A stretch of 38,905 nucleotides of DNA from Clostridia bacterium. Its GTDB lineage: Bacteria; Bacillota; Clostridia; Christensenellales; Aristaeellaceae. The stretch spans positions 1 to 38,905 of the forward strand of contig JAFYLS010000034.1 in the NCBI GenBank assembly GCA_017550035.1, in the 5' to 3' direction. This document shows, piece by piece, positions 25,139 to 32,549 of the stretch. Within the stretch, counting starts at the first letter, position 1, and the number at the start of each line of letters is the position of its first letter. The notes under the pieces were generated by a model. That model did no database searches, was not told where the DNA came from, and saw only the letters and a program-made list of their open reading frames with translations. Both the position numbers and the translations under genes were made by a program.

Positions 25139-26116
25139 TTACTGGGCGTTTTCCAGGGGCATGTCCGTTACATGGCCGTTAAAGGGCTGGCGGGCCTGAT
25201 TGGGCGCCATACCGGCGTCGGAAGAAACGGGGCGGGTGTACATATGCATGGAATTGGCGGCCTGCATGGGACGCTGGTAAGCGTTCTGCTGGGGCTGCTG
25301 ATAGGGGGTTTGCTGCTGCTGAGGCGGCATCTGCTGCTGGAAGGGCGATTGCGGACGCTGCATGCGGCTGGCGGGGCTGTTGAACTGGTTGGTGGCAGCA
25401 TCCACGCAAACCCGCATGTGGTTGGGCGCGATCAGGTAGGCGCCATGGCGGCTCAGCTTGGTAATGGTGCCCTTCAGCGCGTAGCAGGCGCCGGAGAGCA
25501 TGTCCACATAGTGGCGCATTTCCATGGTATCGGTGATGTTTTCCAATACCACGATGACCATGGAGCCGCTGCGCAGCTGAACGATGGCGCTGTAGCATTC
25601 GCTCACATTGCGGGCATTGATCACGCAGCATGCGGGGGCATTGTCTGCTGCCTGCTGCTGGACATTGGGGAAAGGCACCACGTTGGGCTTTTCCTGCTGA
25701 TGAGGCTGCGCATTTTCAGTCTGCTGCTGATATGCATTTTGCTGAGGCTGCTGGTAAGCTGCCTGCTGGTATGCATTCTGCTGGGGCTGCTGGTAAGCTG
25801 CCTGCTGGTATGCATTCTGCTGGGGCTGCTGGTAAGCTGCCTGCTGATAGGCGTTCTGCTGAGGCTGCTGCCAGGCTGCCTGCTGCTGGTATGCATTCTG
25901 CTGGGGCTGCTGGTAAGCAGTCTGTTGGTAGGTGTTCTGCTGGGGCTGCTGCTGCCAGCCCTGCTCAAAGGCATTACCCTGTTCCGCGTAAGCGTTTTCG
26001 TAGGGGTTTTGTTCCTGCTGGGCATAGCCGTAACCGTTTTCCGTTTCGCTCTGCTCGTAAAAAATGGTTTCCGCCTTGTTTTTCAGGGTATTGAAAAATT
26101 CTTTCAGTGATGCCAT
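25139..26116 (-). CDS. sepF: Cell division protein SepF with expanded glutamine-rich repeat linker
   Basis: 325 residues, about twice the usual SepF. The N-terminal amphipathic membrane-binding helix is MASLKEFFNTLKNKAE. Residues 55-132 are a low-complexity tract of six QQPQQN units joined by AYQQ and AAYQQ. The SepF core is residues 145-240: CCVINARNVSECYSAIVQL, then the polymerising region GSMVIVVLENITDTMEMRHYVDMLSGACYALKG. The tail (250-325) is again Q/P-rich with a seventh QQPQQN. SepF tethers FtsZ to the membrane. Its ATG shares one base with the ylmE stop (TGATG) and AGGAGGTG lies before it. Confidence 0.9.
   Translation of the reverse strand: MASLKEFFNTLKNKAETIFYEQSETENGYGYAQQEQNPYENAYAEQGNAFEQGWQQQPQQNTYQQTAYQQPQQNAYQQQAAWQQPQQNAYQQAAYQQPQQNAYQQAAYQQPQQNAYQQAAYQQPQQNAYQQQTENAQPHQQEKPNVVPFPNVQQQAADNAPACCVINARNVSECYSAIVQLRSGSMVIVVLENITDTMEMRHYVDMLSGACYALKGTITKLSRHGAYLIAPNHMRVCVDAATNQFNSPASRMQRPQSPFQQQMPPQQQQTPYQQPQQNAYQRPMQAANSMHMYTRPVSSDAGMAPNQARQPFNGHVTDMPLENAQ
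25721..25954 (-). repeat. 39-bp coding repeats in sepF (QQPQQN tract)
   Basis: The DNA repeats with a 39-base period coding 13 residues (AYQQAAYQQPQQN). The three central copies (about 25740-25850 on the plus strand) are nearly identical, so the tract probably grows and shrinks by slippage or recombination. Confidence 0.9.
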
Positions 26117-26823
26117 CAGAGCACCTCCTTGGATTCATACATCAGGGGGTTGGTCAGCGCGGAGCCAACGCGCACCATGGTAGCGCCGCAGCGGGCGGCG
26201 AGGGCATAATCCTGACTCATGCCCATGGAAAGTTCGGTCATATCCGTATTGGCAACGCTTTCTGCCTGCATCTGATCCAGCAGACAGCGCATGGCCGTGA
26301 ATTTTTCCACAATGAAGTCTTCCGGGGCCAGATGGGGCATCATGGTCATGAGCCCGCGCACATGCACACCGGGCAGACGGGCGGCGTTTTTCAGAAGTGG
26401 CAGCACTTCATGGGGTTCTGCGCCGCCTTTCTGGCTTTCGCCTGCAATGTTGACCTGCAGCAGCACATCCATGCGCGTACCGTGCATCTGCGCCTGCCTG
26501 TCAATCTCCTGCAAAAGGGACATATGATCCACCGAATGGATCATAGATACATCCTTTATTATATATTTTATTTTGTTGCTTTGCAACCTTCCGATCAGGT
26601 GCATGGAAAATTTCCCGCTGATGAGGGGCAGCTTATCCCGGATGACCTGCACGCGGTTTTCGCCAATCTGGGTAATGCCCAGGGAAGCAAGCTGCAGCGT
26701 ATCCTCCGCGTTCAGGTATTTGGTTACGGCAATGAGCTGCGGCACCCGCCCGAAGGGCGCGCTTTCCTTTTCCAGCACGCTTTGGATGTGGGCAATGTTT
26801 TTTTGAACTGCTGCAATATCCAT
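26116..26823 (-). CDS. ylmE: YggS/YlmE-family pyridoxal-phosphate homeostasis protein
   Basis: 235 residues, the standard size. The family binds PLP without known catalysis and keeps vitamin B6 and amino-acid pools balanced. Evidence: LIAVTKYLNAEDTLQLASLGITQIGENRVQ (the PLP lysine in AVTK), MHLIGRLQSNKIKYI, the QVNIAGESQKGGAEPHEV segment, GLMTMMP, and the phosphate-binding ELSMGMSQDYALAARCGATMVRVGSAL. It is directly upstream of sepF, as ylmE is in B. subtilis. Confidence 0.94.
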   Translation of the reverse strand: MDIAAVQKNIAHIQSVLEKESAPFGRVPQLIAVTKYLNAEDTLQLASLGITQIGENRVQVIRDKLPLISGKFSMHLIGRLQSNKIKYIIKDVSMIHSVDHMSLLQEIDRQAQMHGTRMDVLLQVNIAGESQKGGAEPHEVLPLLKNAARLPGVHVRGLMTMMPHLAPEDFIVEKFTAMRCLLDQMQAESVANTDMTELSMGMSQDYALAARCGATMVRVGSALTNPLMYESKEVL

Positions 26824-26831
26824 GCGTCACC

Positions 26832-28298
26832 TCAGAACAGAAGCACGGGAATGCCTTCGTACAGCACGCCGGCATTTTCGGGGACGATGTGAGCATAATC
26901 ACCTTCCGTGCCGATGACGGTGACGGGGGTCCAGTAAGAGCCGCTTTCGGTGGCCATGACCACGCCCGTTTTGCCGTTCTGGCTGTGCAGTGCGCGGGCG
27001 GGCACCGTCAGGGTGTCCACGGATTCGCCCAGCTGCACGGAGCAGTTGCGGGTGTACATGATATTGCCCAGGTTGATATCGCCGGACACTACCAGGCGCA
27101 CCAGCAGTTCGCCGCCCGAACGGGTGAAGGATTCCACTGTGGCATCTACAATGGTGGTATCAAAGTTTTCGATGCGCAGCTTGTAATTGCGGCCCTGAAC
27201 GGGTGTCCAGTCCGGATCATCGCACAGCATCAGAACGACGAACTGGCCCTGACGCACCAGGCGGTAAACGGGCACGGTGTTTTTGGTTCTGCTTTCATCC
27301 TGCGGGGCCAGACCGTTGAGCATGGCGCGTACCTGCACGGGGGAATAATCGGCATAATTATAGAGATTCAGCACGTTTTCAAAACCGTCCGTGTAGAAGG
27401 AAACAATGCCGTTGGAGGTGGCGGCGTACTGCTTGGTCCAGCTGGAGATCTTCTGCTGCTGGCTGTTTTCATCGTCGTAGAGACGGCTCAGCTTCTGATC
27501 GTCGGGATACTTCTGCTTGAGGTATACCTGACGTTCCTGCATGGCCTTGCGCAGATTTTTTTCCTGCTCTACCAGAGAGCCGCGGGTCAGCCCCTGCACC
27601 AGGTTCTGGGCTTCCATGACCTGGGTGAGCACTTCGTTTTCCAGCCGGTCCAGGCGCATGTCCTTGGTGGTGGAAGTGGACAAAAGGGTTTTGTGATATT
27701 CCTTGATCTGGCTGCGGTAATTTTCCAGCTTGGTCAGTTCACGGGTGTTGAAGCCGGCAGTGTATACCACGCACACGTTGGTGGCACGGCTGACTTCTGC
27801 GCCTTCTTCCACATTCTGTTCAATGAGGGAGGCGCCTTCCTGGGTATAAAGTGTTTCATTGCGCACGATGACGGCATCGCCATGGTAGCTGGCGTTCAGC
27901 GTGCTCATGGTGACGTAGCCGTAATTCTGCCCGCCGCGGTTGAGCATGGACATGACCGCGATACCGCAGACGATCAGCACCACAAGAAACAATACCAGAA
28001 AAATGACCCAGACGGGTTTGCGCTGCTTTTTTCTGCCCTGAATGCCGGTGGAAGGTACGGCCCGGGGTCCCTGCGGCGGTGCGGGAGGCACATAGGCGGG
28101 AGGCGGCGTGTACACAGGAGGCATTTGGGCCGACTGCTGCTGATAGGGCGCGGAAGAAGGCTGCCCGTAGGGAGGCTGTTGGGAGTAGCCTTGCGGATTC
28201 TGGGGCTGCGCGCCTACATAGGTCCACTGTGTCTGGCCAAAGCCGCTTGACTGGGGCGGTGTCTGCCCCATAGGCTGCTGACGGGGGTCTTGCTGCAT
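26832..28298 (-). CDS. HlyD-like membrane adaptor in the division cluster
   Basis: 488 residues. Residues 1-90 are cytoplasmic, low-complexity and rich in Q, P, G and Y. A basic patch (GRKKQRKP) precedes one membrane helix (about 94-116). The outside part has a beta segment, a coiled coil (about 175-270) and a beta-barrel-type C terminus, the plan of HlyD/RND adaptor proteins. No exporter lies nearby. In many Clostridia a similar gene sits just ahead of ylmE-sepF, so a division role is likelier than classical efflux. AAGGAGAAAAC precedes the ATG. Confidence 0.75.
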   Translation of the reverse strand: MQQDPRQQPMGQTPPQSSGFGQTQWTYVGAQPQNPQGYSQQPPYGQPSSAPYQQQSAQMPPVYTPPPAYVPPAPPQGPRAVPSTGIQGRKKQRKPVWVIFLVLFLVVLIVCGIAVMSMLNRGGQNYGYVTMSTLNASYHGDAVIVRNETLYTQEGASLIEQNVEEGAEVSRATNVCVVYTAGFNTRELTKLENYRSQIKEYHKTLLSTSTTKDMRLDRLENEVLTQVMEAQNLVQGLTRGSLVEQEKNLRKAMQERQVYLKQKYPDDQKLSRLYDDENSQQQKISSWTKQYAATSNGIVSFYTDGFENVLNLYNYADYSPVQVRAMLNGLAPQDESRTKNTVPVYRLVRQGQFVVLMLCDDPDWTPVQGRNYKLRIENFDTTIVDATVESFTRSGGELLVRLVVSGDINLGNIMYTRNCSVQLGESVDTLTVPARALHSQNGKTGVVMATESGSYWTPVTVIGTEGDYAHIVPENAGVLYEGIPVLLF

Positions 28299-28476
28299 GT
28301 TTTCTCCTTCGGAAAACGGAGCCGAAAACGGCTGTCCGCATCATTTCATCATTCTGCCGGGGCAGGAAAATTTCCTGCTGTTTTGCAGGATTTTACATCG
28401 TGTTTATTCGGCACATTCTGCATCCAAACTGGGCAAAAAGGTAAGCAAACAAACGAGGGGGAAATCCCTCCCTACT

Positions 28477-28505
28477 ATTATATAGGAAAACGCCCCGGGA
28501 CGCAA
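28477..28505 (-). promoter_or_regulatory. Promoter of the HlyD-ylmE-sepF-ylmG-divIVA-ROK operon
   Basis: Minus strand: TTGCGT (plus 28500-28505), exactly 17 bases, TATAAT (plus 28477-28482). It overlaps the terminator hairpin of the upstream ABC unit. The leader before ATG 28298 would be about 170 bases; nothing recognisable was seen in it. Confidence 0.6.
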
Positions 28506-28518
28506 CGGTCCGGGGCGT
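28483..28518 (-). terminator. Terminator of the ABC transporter unit
   Basis: A nine-base GC stem (28490-28498 with 28510-28518) followed on the minus strand by TTTTCC. It ends the permease gene and shares bases with the next promoter. Confidence 0.75.
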
Positions 28519-28571
28519 GAAAGGATGAAAAGTTTCGGTAAAAATGAAGAAAATCAGAGGGCAAAAAGGCA

Positions 28572-29231
28572 TCAGGGCAGTGCAGCCCGCTTGTGCAGTT
28601 CGGAAAAGCCCCAGGTGACCACGGTGTTGAGCAGCAGATAGACCAATCCTGCAATAAACAGCGGTTCCAGAGAACCTGAAGACGAGGCGGCATTTTTGGC
28701 GGCGCGGTAGAGGTCCACAATGCCGACGGCCGTCACCAGTGCCGTATCTTTGACCAGCGTGATCACTTCGTTGCTGACGGGCAAAATTACATTCCGGAGC
28801 ACCTGGGGCAGCACCACTTTCACAAATACCTGTGCGCGGTTCATGCCCAGCGCTGTTCCCGCTTCCCACTGACTGCGGGCAATGGTATCAATGCCGCCGC
28901 GGAAGATCTCTGCAAAGTAGGCGGCGTAATTCAGCACAAAGGCGATCACGGTGGCCGCCATGCGGTCAAATGCATGGCCTACCAGCAGGGGGATGGTAAA
29001 GTAGATGGCGAAAATCTGCAAAATCAGGGGCGTCCCCCGCATGATGATGATGTAGAAGGAAACAGGGGCACGCAAAGCGATCTTGCGGCTGCGCCTGAGG
29101 AGCGCTGCTGCAAGCCCCAGCGGCAGAGACAGAATGAGCGTGGCAAAAAAGAGGTACAGCGTATTGCCAAGCCCGCCCCAGAGCTGGGTGAGCAGCTTCA
29201 TCAGTTTTTCCGGATTGCTAAGGTACATCAT
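28572..29231 (-). CDS. Amino-acid ABC transporter permease (His/Glu/Gln type)
   Basis: 219 residues with about five membrane helices. The ATPase-contacting EAA loop is present: QWEAGTALGMNRAQVFVKVVLPQVLRN. The upstream IIIMRGTPLILQIFAIYF is the typical HisM/GlnP segment. It should form the channel of a polar amino-acid importer with the binding protein encoded just before it. ATG 29231 or 29228 has no good ribosome site, so translation may depend on the upstream gene. No ATP-binding gene follows; a terminator does. Confidence 0.92.
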   Translation of the reverse strand: MMYLSNPEKLMKLLTQLWGGLGNTLYLFFATLILSLPLGLAAALLRRSRKIALRAPVSFYIIIMRGTPLILQIFAIYFTIPLLVGHAFDRMAATVIAFVLNYAAYFAEIFRGGIDTIARSQWEAGTALGMNRAQVFVKVVLPQVLRNVILPVSNEVITLVKDTALVTAVGIVDLYRAAKNAASSSGSLEPLFIAGLVYLLLNTVVTWGFSELHKRAALP

Positions 29232-29262
29232 ACACAGCGCCCGCTTTCAGTTTGGCATGAAA

Positions 29263-29290
29263 CCCCGGAGCAGAGCTGCTCCGGGGAAAA
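29263..29290 (-). terminator. Intercistronic hairpin between binding protein and permease
   Basis: CCCCGGAGCAG at 29263-29273 is perfectly complementary to 29276-29286. It lacks a long T run. Such a hairpin usually protects or partly terminates the binding-protein message, giving more binding protein than permease. Confidence 0.65.
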
Positions 29291-29334
29291 AGACCGGGGG
29301 AAAGGTTCTTTATCTGCGTATTGTCTGGTTTTCG

Positions 29335-30144
29335 TTATTCCGCTTCCTTAGTCAGCAGGGAAATATCTTTTCCGAACCATTTGATGGTGATTTCGGCCAG
29401 TTTGCCGTCTTGGGCCATGTCCATGAGAATTTCTTCCACTTTGCCATTCAGCGCTTCGTCTGCCTTGCGGAAACCGATGGTGTACAGTTCGGGCACCAGA
29501 TTTTCGGTCAGAATGCGGTAATCAGCCTGCTTGGCGGTGATGTAGTAGTTGGCCACAACTTCGTCCATCAGCACGGCATCCACCCCGCCCACGTCCAGAT
29601 CCATCAGCGCAATGGCATAATCGTCCACGGGGACCACTTCGCCCAGCGTTTCCAGCAGATCAGCTGCATCGTTCAGGGCATCTTCTGCACTGGAGCCGCC
29701 CTGAAGACCTACGATTTTGCCGCTGAGGTCCCGGAAAGTTTCAATGGCGCTATTGTTCTTGACCACGAACACCTGATTGTTGTTCAGGTAGGGGATGGAC
29801 AGGTTCATGCTATCTTCGCGGTCCGGGTTGATGCTCAGACCGTTCCAGATGCAGTCGATGTTGAAACCATTCAGTTCCATTTCCTTGCTCAGCCAGTCGA
29901 TGGGCTGGCAAACCAGTTCCACGCCCAGCCGTTCGCATACTTCCCTGGCCAGGTCAATATCATAACCCTTGATTTCGCCGTCTTCATCAAACCCCATGGG
30001 CGGGAAGGCGGGATCCAGACCGACGATGAAAGTGCCTTTGTCCAGAATGTACTGCAGGCTGTTGTCGTTTTCAGCCAGCGCGGTGCAGGAAAGCAGCATG
30101 ATCAGGGAAAGAGCCAGAGCATACAGTTTGGACAGGTTCTTCAT
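29335..30144 (-). CDS. Amino-acid ABC transporter substrate-binding protein
   Basis: 269 residues. A signal peptide is present (KNLSKLYALALSLIMLLSCTALAEN); the LLSC could act as a lipobox, or cleavage could follow ALA. The mature part is a family-3 solute-binding protein: GTFIVGLDPAFPPMGFDEDGEIKGYDIDLAREVCERLG is the classic opening, followed by NGFNIDCIWNGLSINPDREDSMNLSIPY. Polar amino acids are the expected ligands. ATG 30144 follows GGAG by about eight bases; a GTG three bases before is less likely. It is first in the unit, behind a near-consensus promoter. Confidence 0.93.
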   Translation of the reverse strand: MKNLSKLYALALSLIMLLSCTALAENDNSLQYILDKGTFIVGLDPAFPPMGFDEDGEIKGYDIDLAREVCERLGVELVCQPIDWLSKEMELNGFNIDCIWNGLSINPDREDSMNLSIPYLNNNQVFVVKNNSAIETFRDLSGKIVGLQGGSSAEDALNDAADLLETLGEVVPVDDYAIALMDLDVGGVDAVLMDEVVANYYITAKQADYRILTENLVPELYTIGFRKADEALNGKVEEILMDMAQDGKLAEITIKWFGKDISLLTKEAE

Positions 30145-30173
30145 CACAATATCTCCTTTGAATGTTTAAAGAT

Positions 30174-30232
30174 TTTAGCAATTTAGCGTGCTAAACTGTT
30201 AGCATAATAGCACACAGGTGAAGGTGTGTCAA
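30174..30232 (-). promoter_or_regulatory. Promoter and TTAGC palindromes of the ABC transporter unit
   Basis: Minus strand: a perfect TTGACA (plus 30227-30232), 17 bases, TATTAT (plus 30204-30209). Next to the start lie two overlapping palindromes, TTTAGC-GT-GCTAAA (30182-30195) and GCTAA-ACTG-TTAGC (30190-30203), and a further TTTAGCA half-site at 30174-30180. This looks like a multi-site operator for a repressor of the transporter, probably amino-acid responsive. Confidence 0.75.
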
Positions 30233-30344
30233 GCGGGAAAATGAAAAATTTTCGAGAATGATTTTCCGAAAAAGACTCCGTCCTCTGACAAATGATACGC
30301 CGGGAGCACTACGTCCTTATTTTGACAGGTTTATATAAAAATGA
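30233..30344. other. Intergenic stretch with no gene
   Basis: AT-rich sequence between the ABC promoter and the repeat-flanking terminator. It contains GGAAAAT...ATTTTCC inverted pieces (about 30236-30270) and a TTGACA at 30322 without a matching -10 box. I see no gene here. Confidence 0.5.
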
Positions 30345-30390
30345 AAAACCCCGTCATCCGACATGCAACTGCTCGTCGGGGGACGGGGTG
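30345..30390 (-). terminator. Terminator beyond the 91-bp repeat array
   Basis: CCCCGTCATCCGAC (30350-30363) pairs with GTCGGGGGACGGGG (30375-30388) apart from two internal positions. On the minus strand it runs into GTTTTTCATTTTT. It would end transcripts from the yfbR-like gene after they cross the repeats. One arm is the first base block of the repeat unit itself. Confidence 0.75.
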
Positions 30391-30716
30391 TGGCATCAAG
30401 TCAACACTGTCGATAGTGGGACCAGGGCTCAGCTCATGATCATATGATTGCCCGCCAACATACATGTCGGGGGACGGGGCGTGGCATCAAGTCAACACTG
30501 TCGATAGTGGGACCAGGGCTCAGCTCATGATCATATGATTGCCCGCCAACATACATGTCGGGGGACGGGGCGTGGCATCAAGTCAACACTGTCGATAGTG
30601 GGTCCGGGGCTCAGCCCATGATCATATGGTTGCCCGCCAACCCACATGTCGGGTGACGGGGTGTGGCATCAAGTCAACACTGGCGAAACAGGGGTCCAGG
30701 GCTCAGCCCTGGTCCT
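30375..30716 (-). repeat. 91-bp tandem repeat array, about 3.7 copies
   Basis: Copies begin at 30375, 30466, 30557 and 30648. Copies 1 and 2 differ at one base, copy 3 at about seven; copy 4 is diverged and partial. Each unit holds GTCGGGGGACGGGG, GTGGCATCAAGTCAACACTG, an imperfect palindrome CACTGTCGATAGTG, the block CCAGGGCTCAGC, and ATGATCATATGAT. The last copy runs into the 3' end of the yfbR-like gene, whose stop codon lies in the CTCAGC block. The period is not a multiple of three and the frames contain stops, so it is not coding. Confidence 0.95.
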
Positions 30717-31293
30717 CGCTGATTTCATCCAGCGTCATGGAGAAGCCGGGCACGAATTCGCTCATGAAGTCCTGCACTTCAGGAAGTCCCATACGGTCCA
30801 GAGATTTCTTGGTGGATTTGCGGGCCTGCTCAAATTCCAGGTTGCCGGCTTTGCGTTCTTCCAGGCACTTGATGTAGGCGCAGATTTTGTCCGCAGCCTT
30901 CACGATGGCCCATTCATCGGTGGTTTCATCATGACGGATGAGGGGCGTGTAGGCGGGACGCAGGTCATTGGGCAGCATGGACAGCAGCTTATCTGCGGCA
31001 ATTTCTTCCAGCTTGTTGTATTCCATCTTGATGGCGGGGTTGTGGTGCTTGATGGGGGTGGGCAGATCGCCGGTGATCACTTCGCAGCCGTCGTGATAGA
31101 GGGCAAGCGCCATGATATGCTCGGGGTTGTATACCTTGTGGTAGCGCTCCACGCCGATGATGGCAATGGCATGGGCGAACATGGCAGTCTGCAGTGCATG
31201 CTCCATGTCATTTTCCGGAATGGTGTTGCGCATCAAGCCCCAGCGCTGGATGAACTTCATGCGGGAGATGTAAGCAAAAAAATGATGTTCCAT
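30703..31293 (-). CDS. yfbR: YfbR-like HD-domain 5'-deoxynucleotidase
   Basis: 196 residues, the E. coli YfbR size. YfbR removes phosphate from deoxyribonucleoside 5'-monophosphates. The HD-fold metal ligands are at nearly the same positions: H32 in ENDMEHALQ, H67-D68 in YHDGCEV, D135 in KAADKICAY. The segments RMKFIQRWGLMRN and EVITGDLPTPIKHHNP are close to the E. coli protein. ATG 31293 follows AAGGAG by eight bases; the longer frame would run into the riboswitch region. The transcript appears to continue through the 91-bp repeats to a terminator near 30350. Confidence 0.93.
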   Translation of the reverse strand: MEHHFFAYISRMKFIQRWGLMRNTIPENDMEHALQTAMFAHAIAIIGVERYHKVYNPEHIMALALYHDGCEVITGDLPTPIKHHNPAIKMEYNKLEEIAADKLLSMLPNDLRPAYTPLIRHDETTDEWAIVKAADKICAYIKCLEERKAGNLEFEQARKSTKKSLDRMGLPEVQDFMSEFVPGFSMTLDEISEDQG

Positions 31294-31308
31294 GGTTTCA
31301 ATCGCTCC

Positions 31309-31337
31309 TTGCGTATGTGGAATGTATATGATATAAT
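31309..31337 (+). promoter_or_regulatory. Promoter of the TPP riboswitch-thiT unit
   Basis: TTGCGT at 31309-31314, 17 bases, TATAAT at 31332-31337, with transcription starting near 31344, just before the riboswitch. Confidence 0.75.
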
Positions 31338-31349
31338 ATGCCCGACAGC

Positions 31350-31434
31350 ATCCGCTGGGGGCGCCGCGCATGTACGCGGCTGAGAGAGTACCCTTGGAAC
31401 CTGATGTAGTTTATCCTACCGAAGGGAAGCGGCG
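31350..31434 (+). ncRNA. TPP riboswitch (THI element)
   Basis: The conserved core is complete: GGGGGCGC (P2 side), CTGAGAGAGTACCCTT, GGAACCTGATGTAGTTTATCC and CCGAAGGGAAGCGG. The closing P1 stem pairs CCGCT (31352-31356) with AGCGG (31428-31432). TPP binding should turn off the downstream thiamine transporter. Confidence 0.96.
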
Positions 31435-31479
31435 CACGGGGTAAGCAGGAATATGTTTCCGTCGTGCCATTCGCCGTTT

Positions 31480-31508
31480 CCCACATAGTTTTGCTATGTG
31501 GGTTTTTC
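31480..31508 (+). terminator. Riboswitch-controlled terminator
   Basis: A perfect nine-base stem CCCACATAG/CTATGTGGG (31480-31502) with TTTTT after it, lying between the TPP aptamer and thiT. This makes the switch act by transcription termination. Confidence 0.88.
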
Positions 31509-31566
31509 ATTTGGCAGACTGTGTGGGATATGAAGCCGGATGCGGAAAACAAAGGAGGAGACCTGT

Positions 31567-32265
31567 ATGAAAACCCTGTTCCCTTTCCTCATGGCTTCGG
31601 CATCTGCTGAAGAAGTAACGTACGAAACCGAAGCTGCACCTACCTATCTGGAAACTGTGTTCGAGCAGTTTGCCGAAACCCCTGCCACCACCTGGATCGC
31701 TGCCGGTGTGCTGGTGGTACTGGCGCTGATGCTCCTGCTTATCGGCAAAAGCCGCAAGCAGTGGACGGCTAAAACGGTGGCCTTTGCGGCGCTGAGCATT
31801 TCGCTGTCCTTTGTGCTGAGCCTGATTCGGCTGTATCGCATGCCTTCCGGCGGCAGCGTGACCCCTGCTTCCATGCTGCCGGTGATGCTCTTTGCGGCGG
31901 CCTTTGGCGCAGGCCCCGGCGTACTGGCGGGAGCCGTGCTGGGCGTTTTGCAGTATATGCAAGGCGGCTGGTTCCTGAATGTGTGGCAGTTCCTGCTGGA
32001 CTATGTGCTGGCTTATGCGGCGCTGGGCCTTTGCGGGCTGTACAAACCTTTCAAAAAGGTAAAGGGCAGTCTGTACATCGGCATGGTGATCGCCGTACTT
32101 GCCCGCCTTGTCAGTGCCACGCTGGCAGGTTATATGTTCTGGGATACGGCGTTCTGGGCCAGTGTCGTTTATAACGGACTGTACCTCATTCCGGATACGG
32201 CAATCTGCATGCTGCTGGCTGTGCCGCTCCATAAGCCGGTGCTCAAAATTCTTGGTACCAAATAA
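31567..32265 (+). CDS. thiT: Thiamine ECF transporter S-component ThiT, with N-terminal extension
   Basis: 232 residues. The ThiT core starts near residue 68 and shows its signature in LGVLQYMQGGWFLNVWQFLLDYVLAYAALGLCGLY plus VVYNGLYLIPDTAI. ThiT captures thiamine and works with the shared EcfA/EcfA'/EcfT module, which is not in the window. Usual ThiT is near 180-190 residues; here about 60 extra residues add a short acidic outside segment and one more membrane helix (42-60). ATG 31567 follows AAAGGAGG by nine bases. The TPP riboswitch upstream supports the assignment. Confidence 0.92.
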   Translation: MKTLFPFLMASASAEEVTYETEAAPTYLETVFEQFAETPATTWIAAGVLVVLALMLLLIGKSRKQWTAKTVAFAALSISLSFVLSLIRLYRMPSGGSVTPASMLPVMLFAAAFGAGPGVLAGAVLGVLQYMQGGWFLNVWQFLLDYVLAYAALGLCGLYKPFKKVKGSLYIGMVIAVLARLVSATLAGYMFWDTAFWASVVYNGLYLIPDTAICMLLAVPLHKPVLKILGTK

Positions 32266-32313
32266 GTATAACAGATTTACCTCAAAAAAGGTAGACTGCT
32301 TGCGAAAATAACA

Positions 32314-32341
32314 GGGAGCCTCCGCGCGGGGCTCCTTTTTT
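32314..32341 (+). terminator. Rho-independent terminator after thiT
   Basis: GGAGCC (32315-32320) pairs with GGCTCC (32330-32335), followed by six T. Confidence 0.88.
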
Positions 32342-32549
32342 GTTGTTTCTCTGTTATTTTTGCAGCTTCTGTGGTAAATTGTCTCATTTGTGCGGCTTTT
32401 GACGAAATATTCTGCCCATTTTGTGCGTCATAATAAATGGGAGGTCTGCATAAAATAGGCGTGTGGCCACGCACGCACAAAAGCAGACCGTTCTAAACAT
32501 AGGATTTTCCGCATACCTTTCTTCCAAACGGAGGTAAGGAGCGGAAGAC

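Noticed and set aside
25721..25954. CRISPR-like or minisatellite non-coding repeat
   Set aside because: The repeat lies in frame in sepF and its period of 39 bases keeps the reading frame.
30322..30344. Promoter starting with TTGACA at 30322
   Set aside because: There is no -10 box at a proper distance; the only TATA-like sequence is six bases away.
30375..30716. CRISPR array
   Set aside because: The unit is a 91-bp contiguous direct repeat without unique spacers, and no cas genes are present.
32342..32549. Sporulation-type (sigma-G/E) promoter before the deacetylase gene
   Set aside because: CATAATA and GAAATA boxes are present but the spacing of 19 bases is off, and no other sporulation evidence lies nearby.
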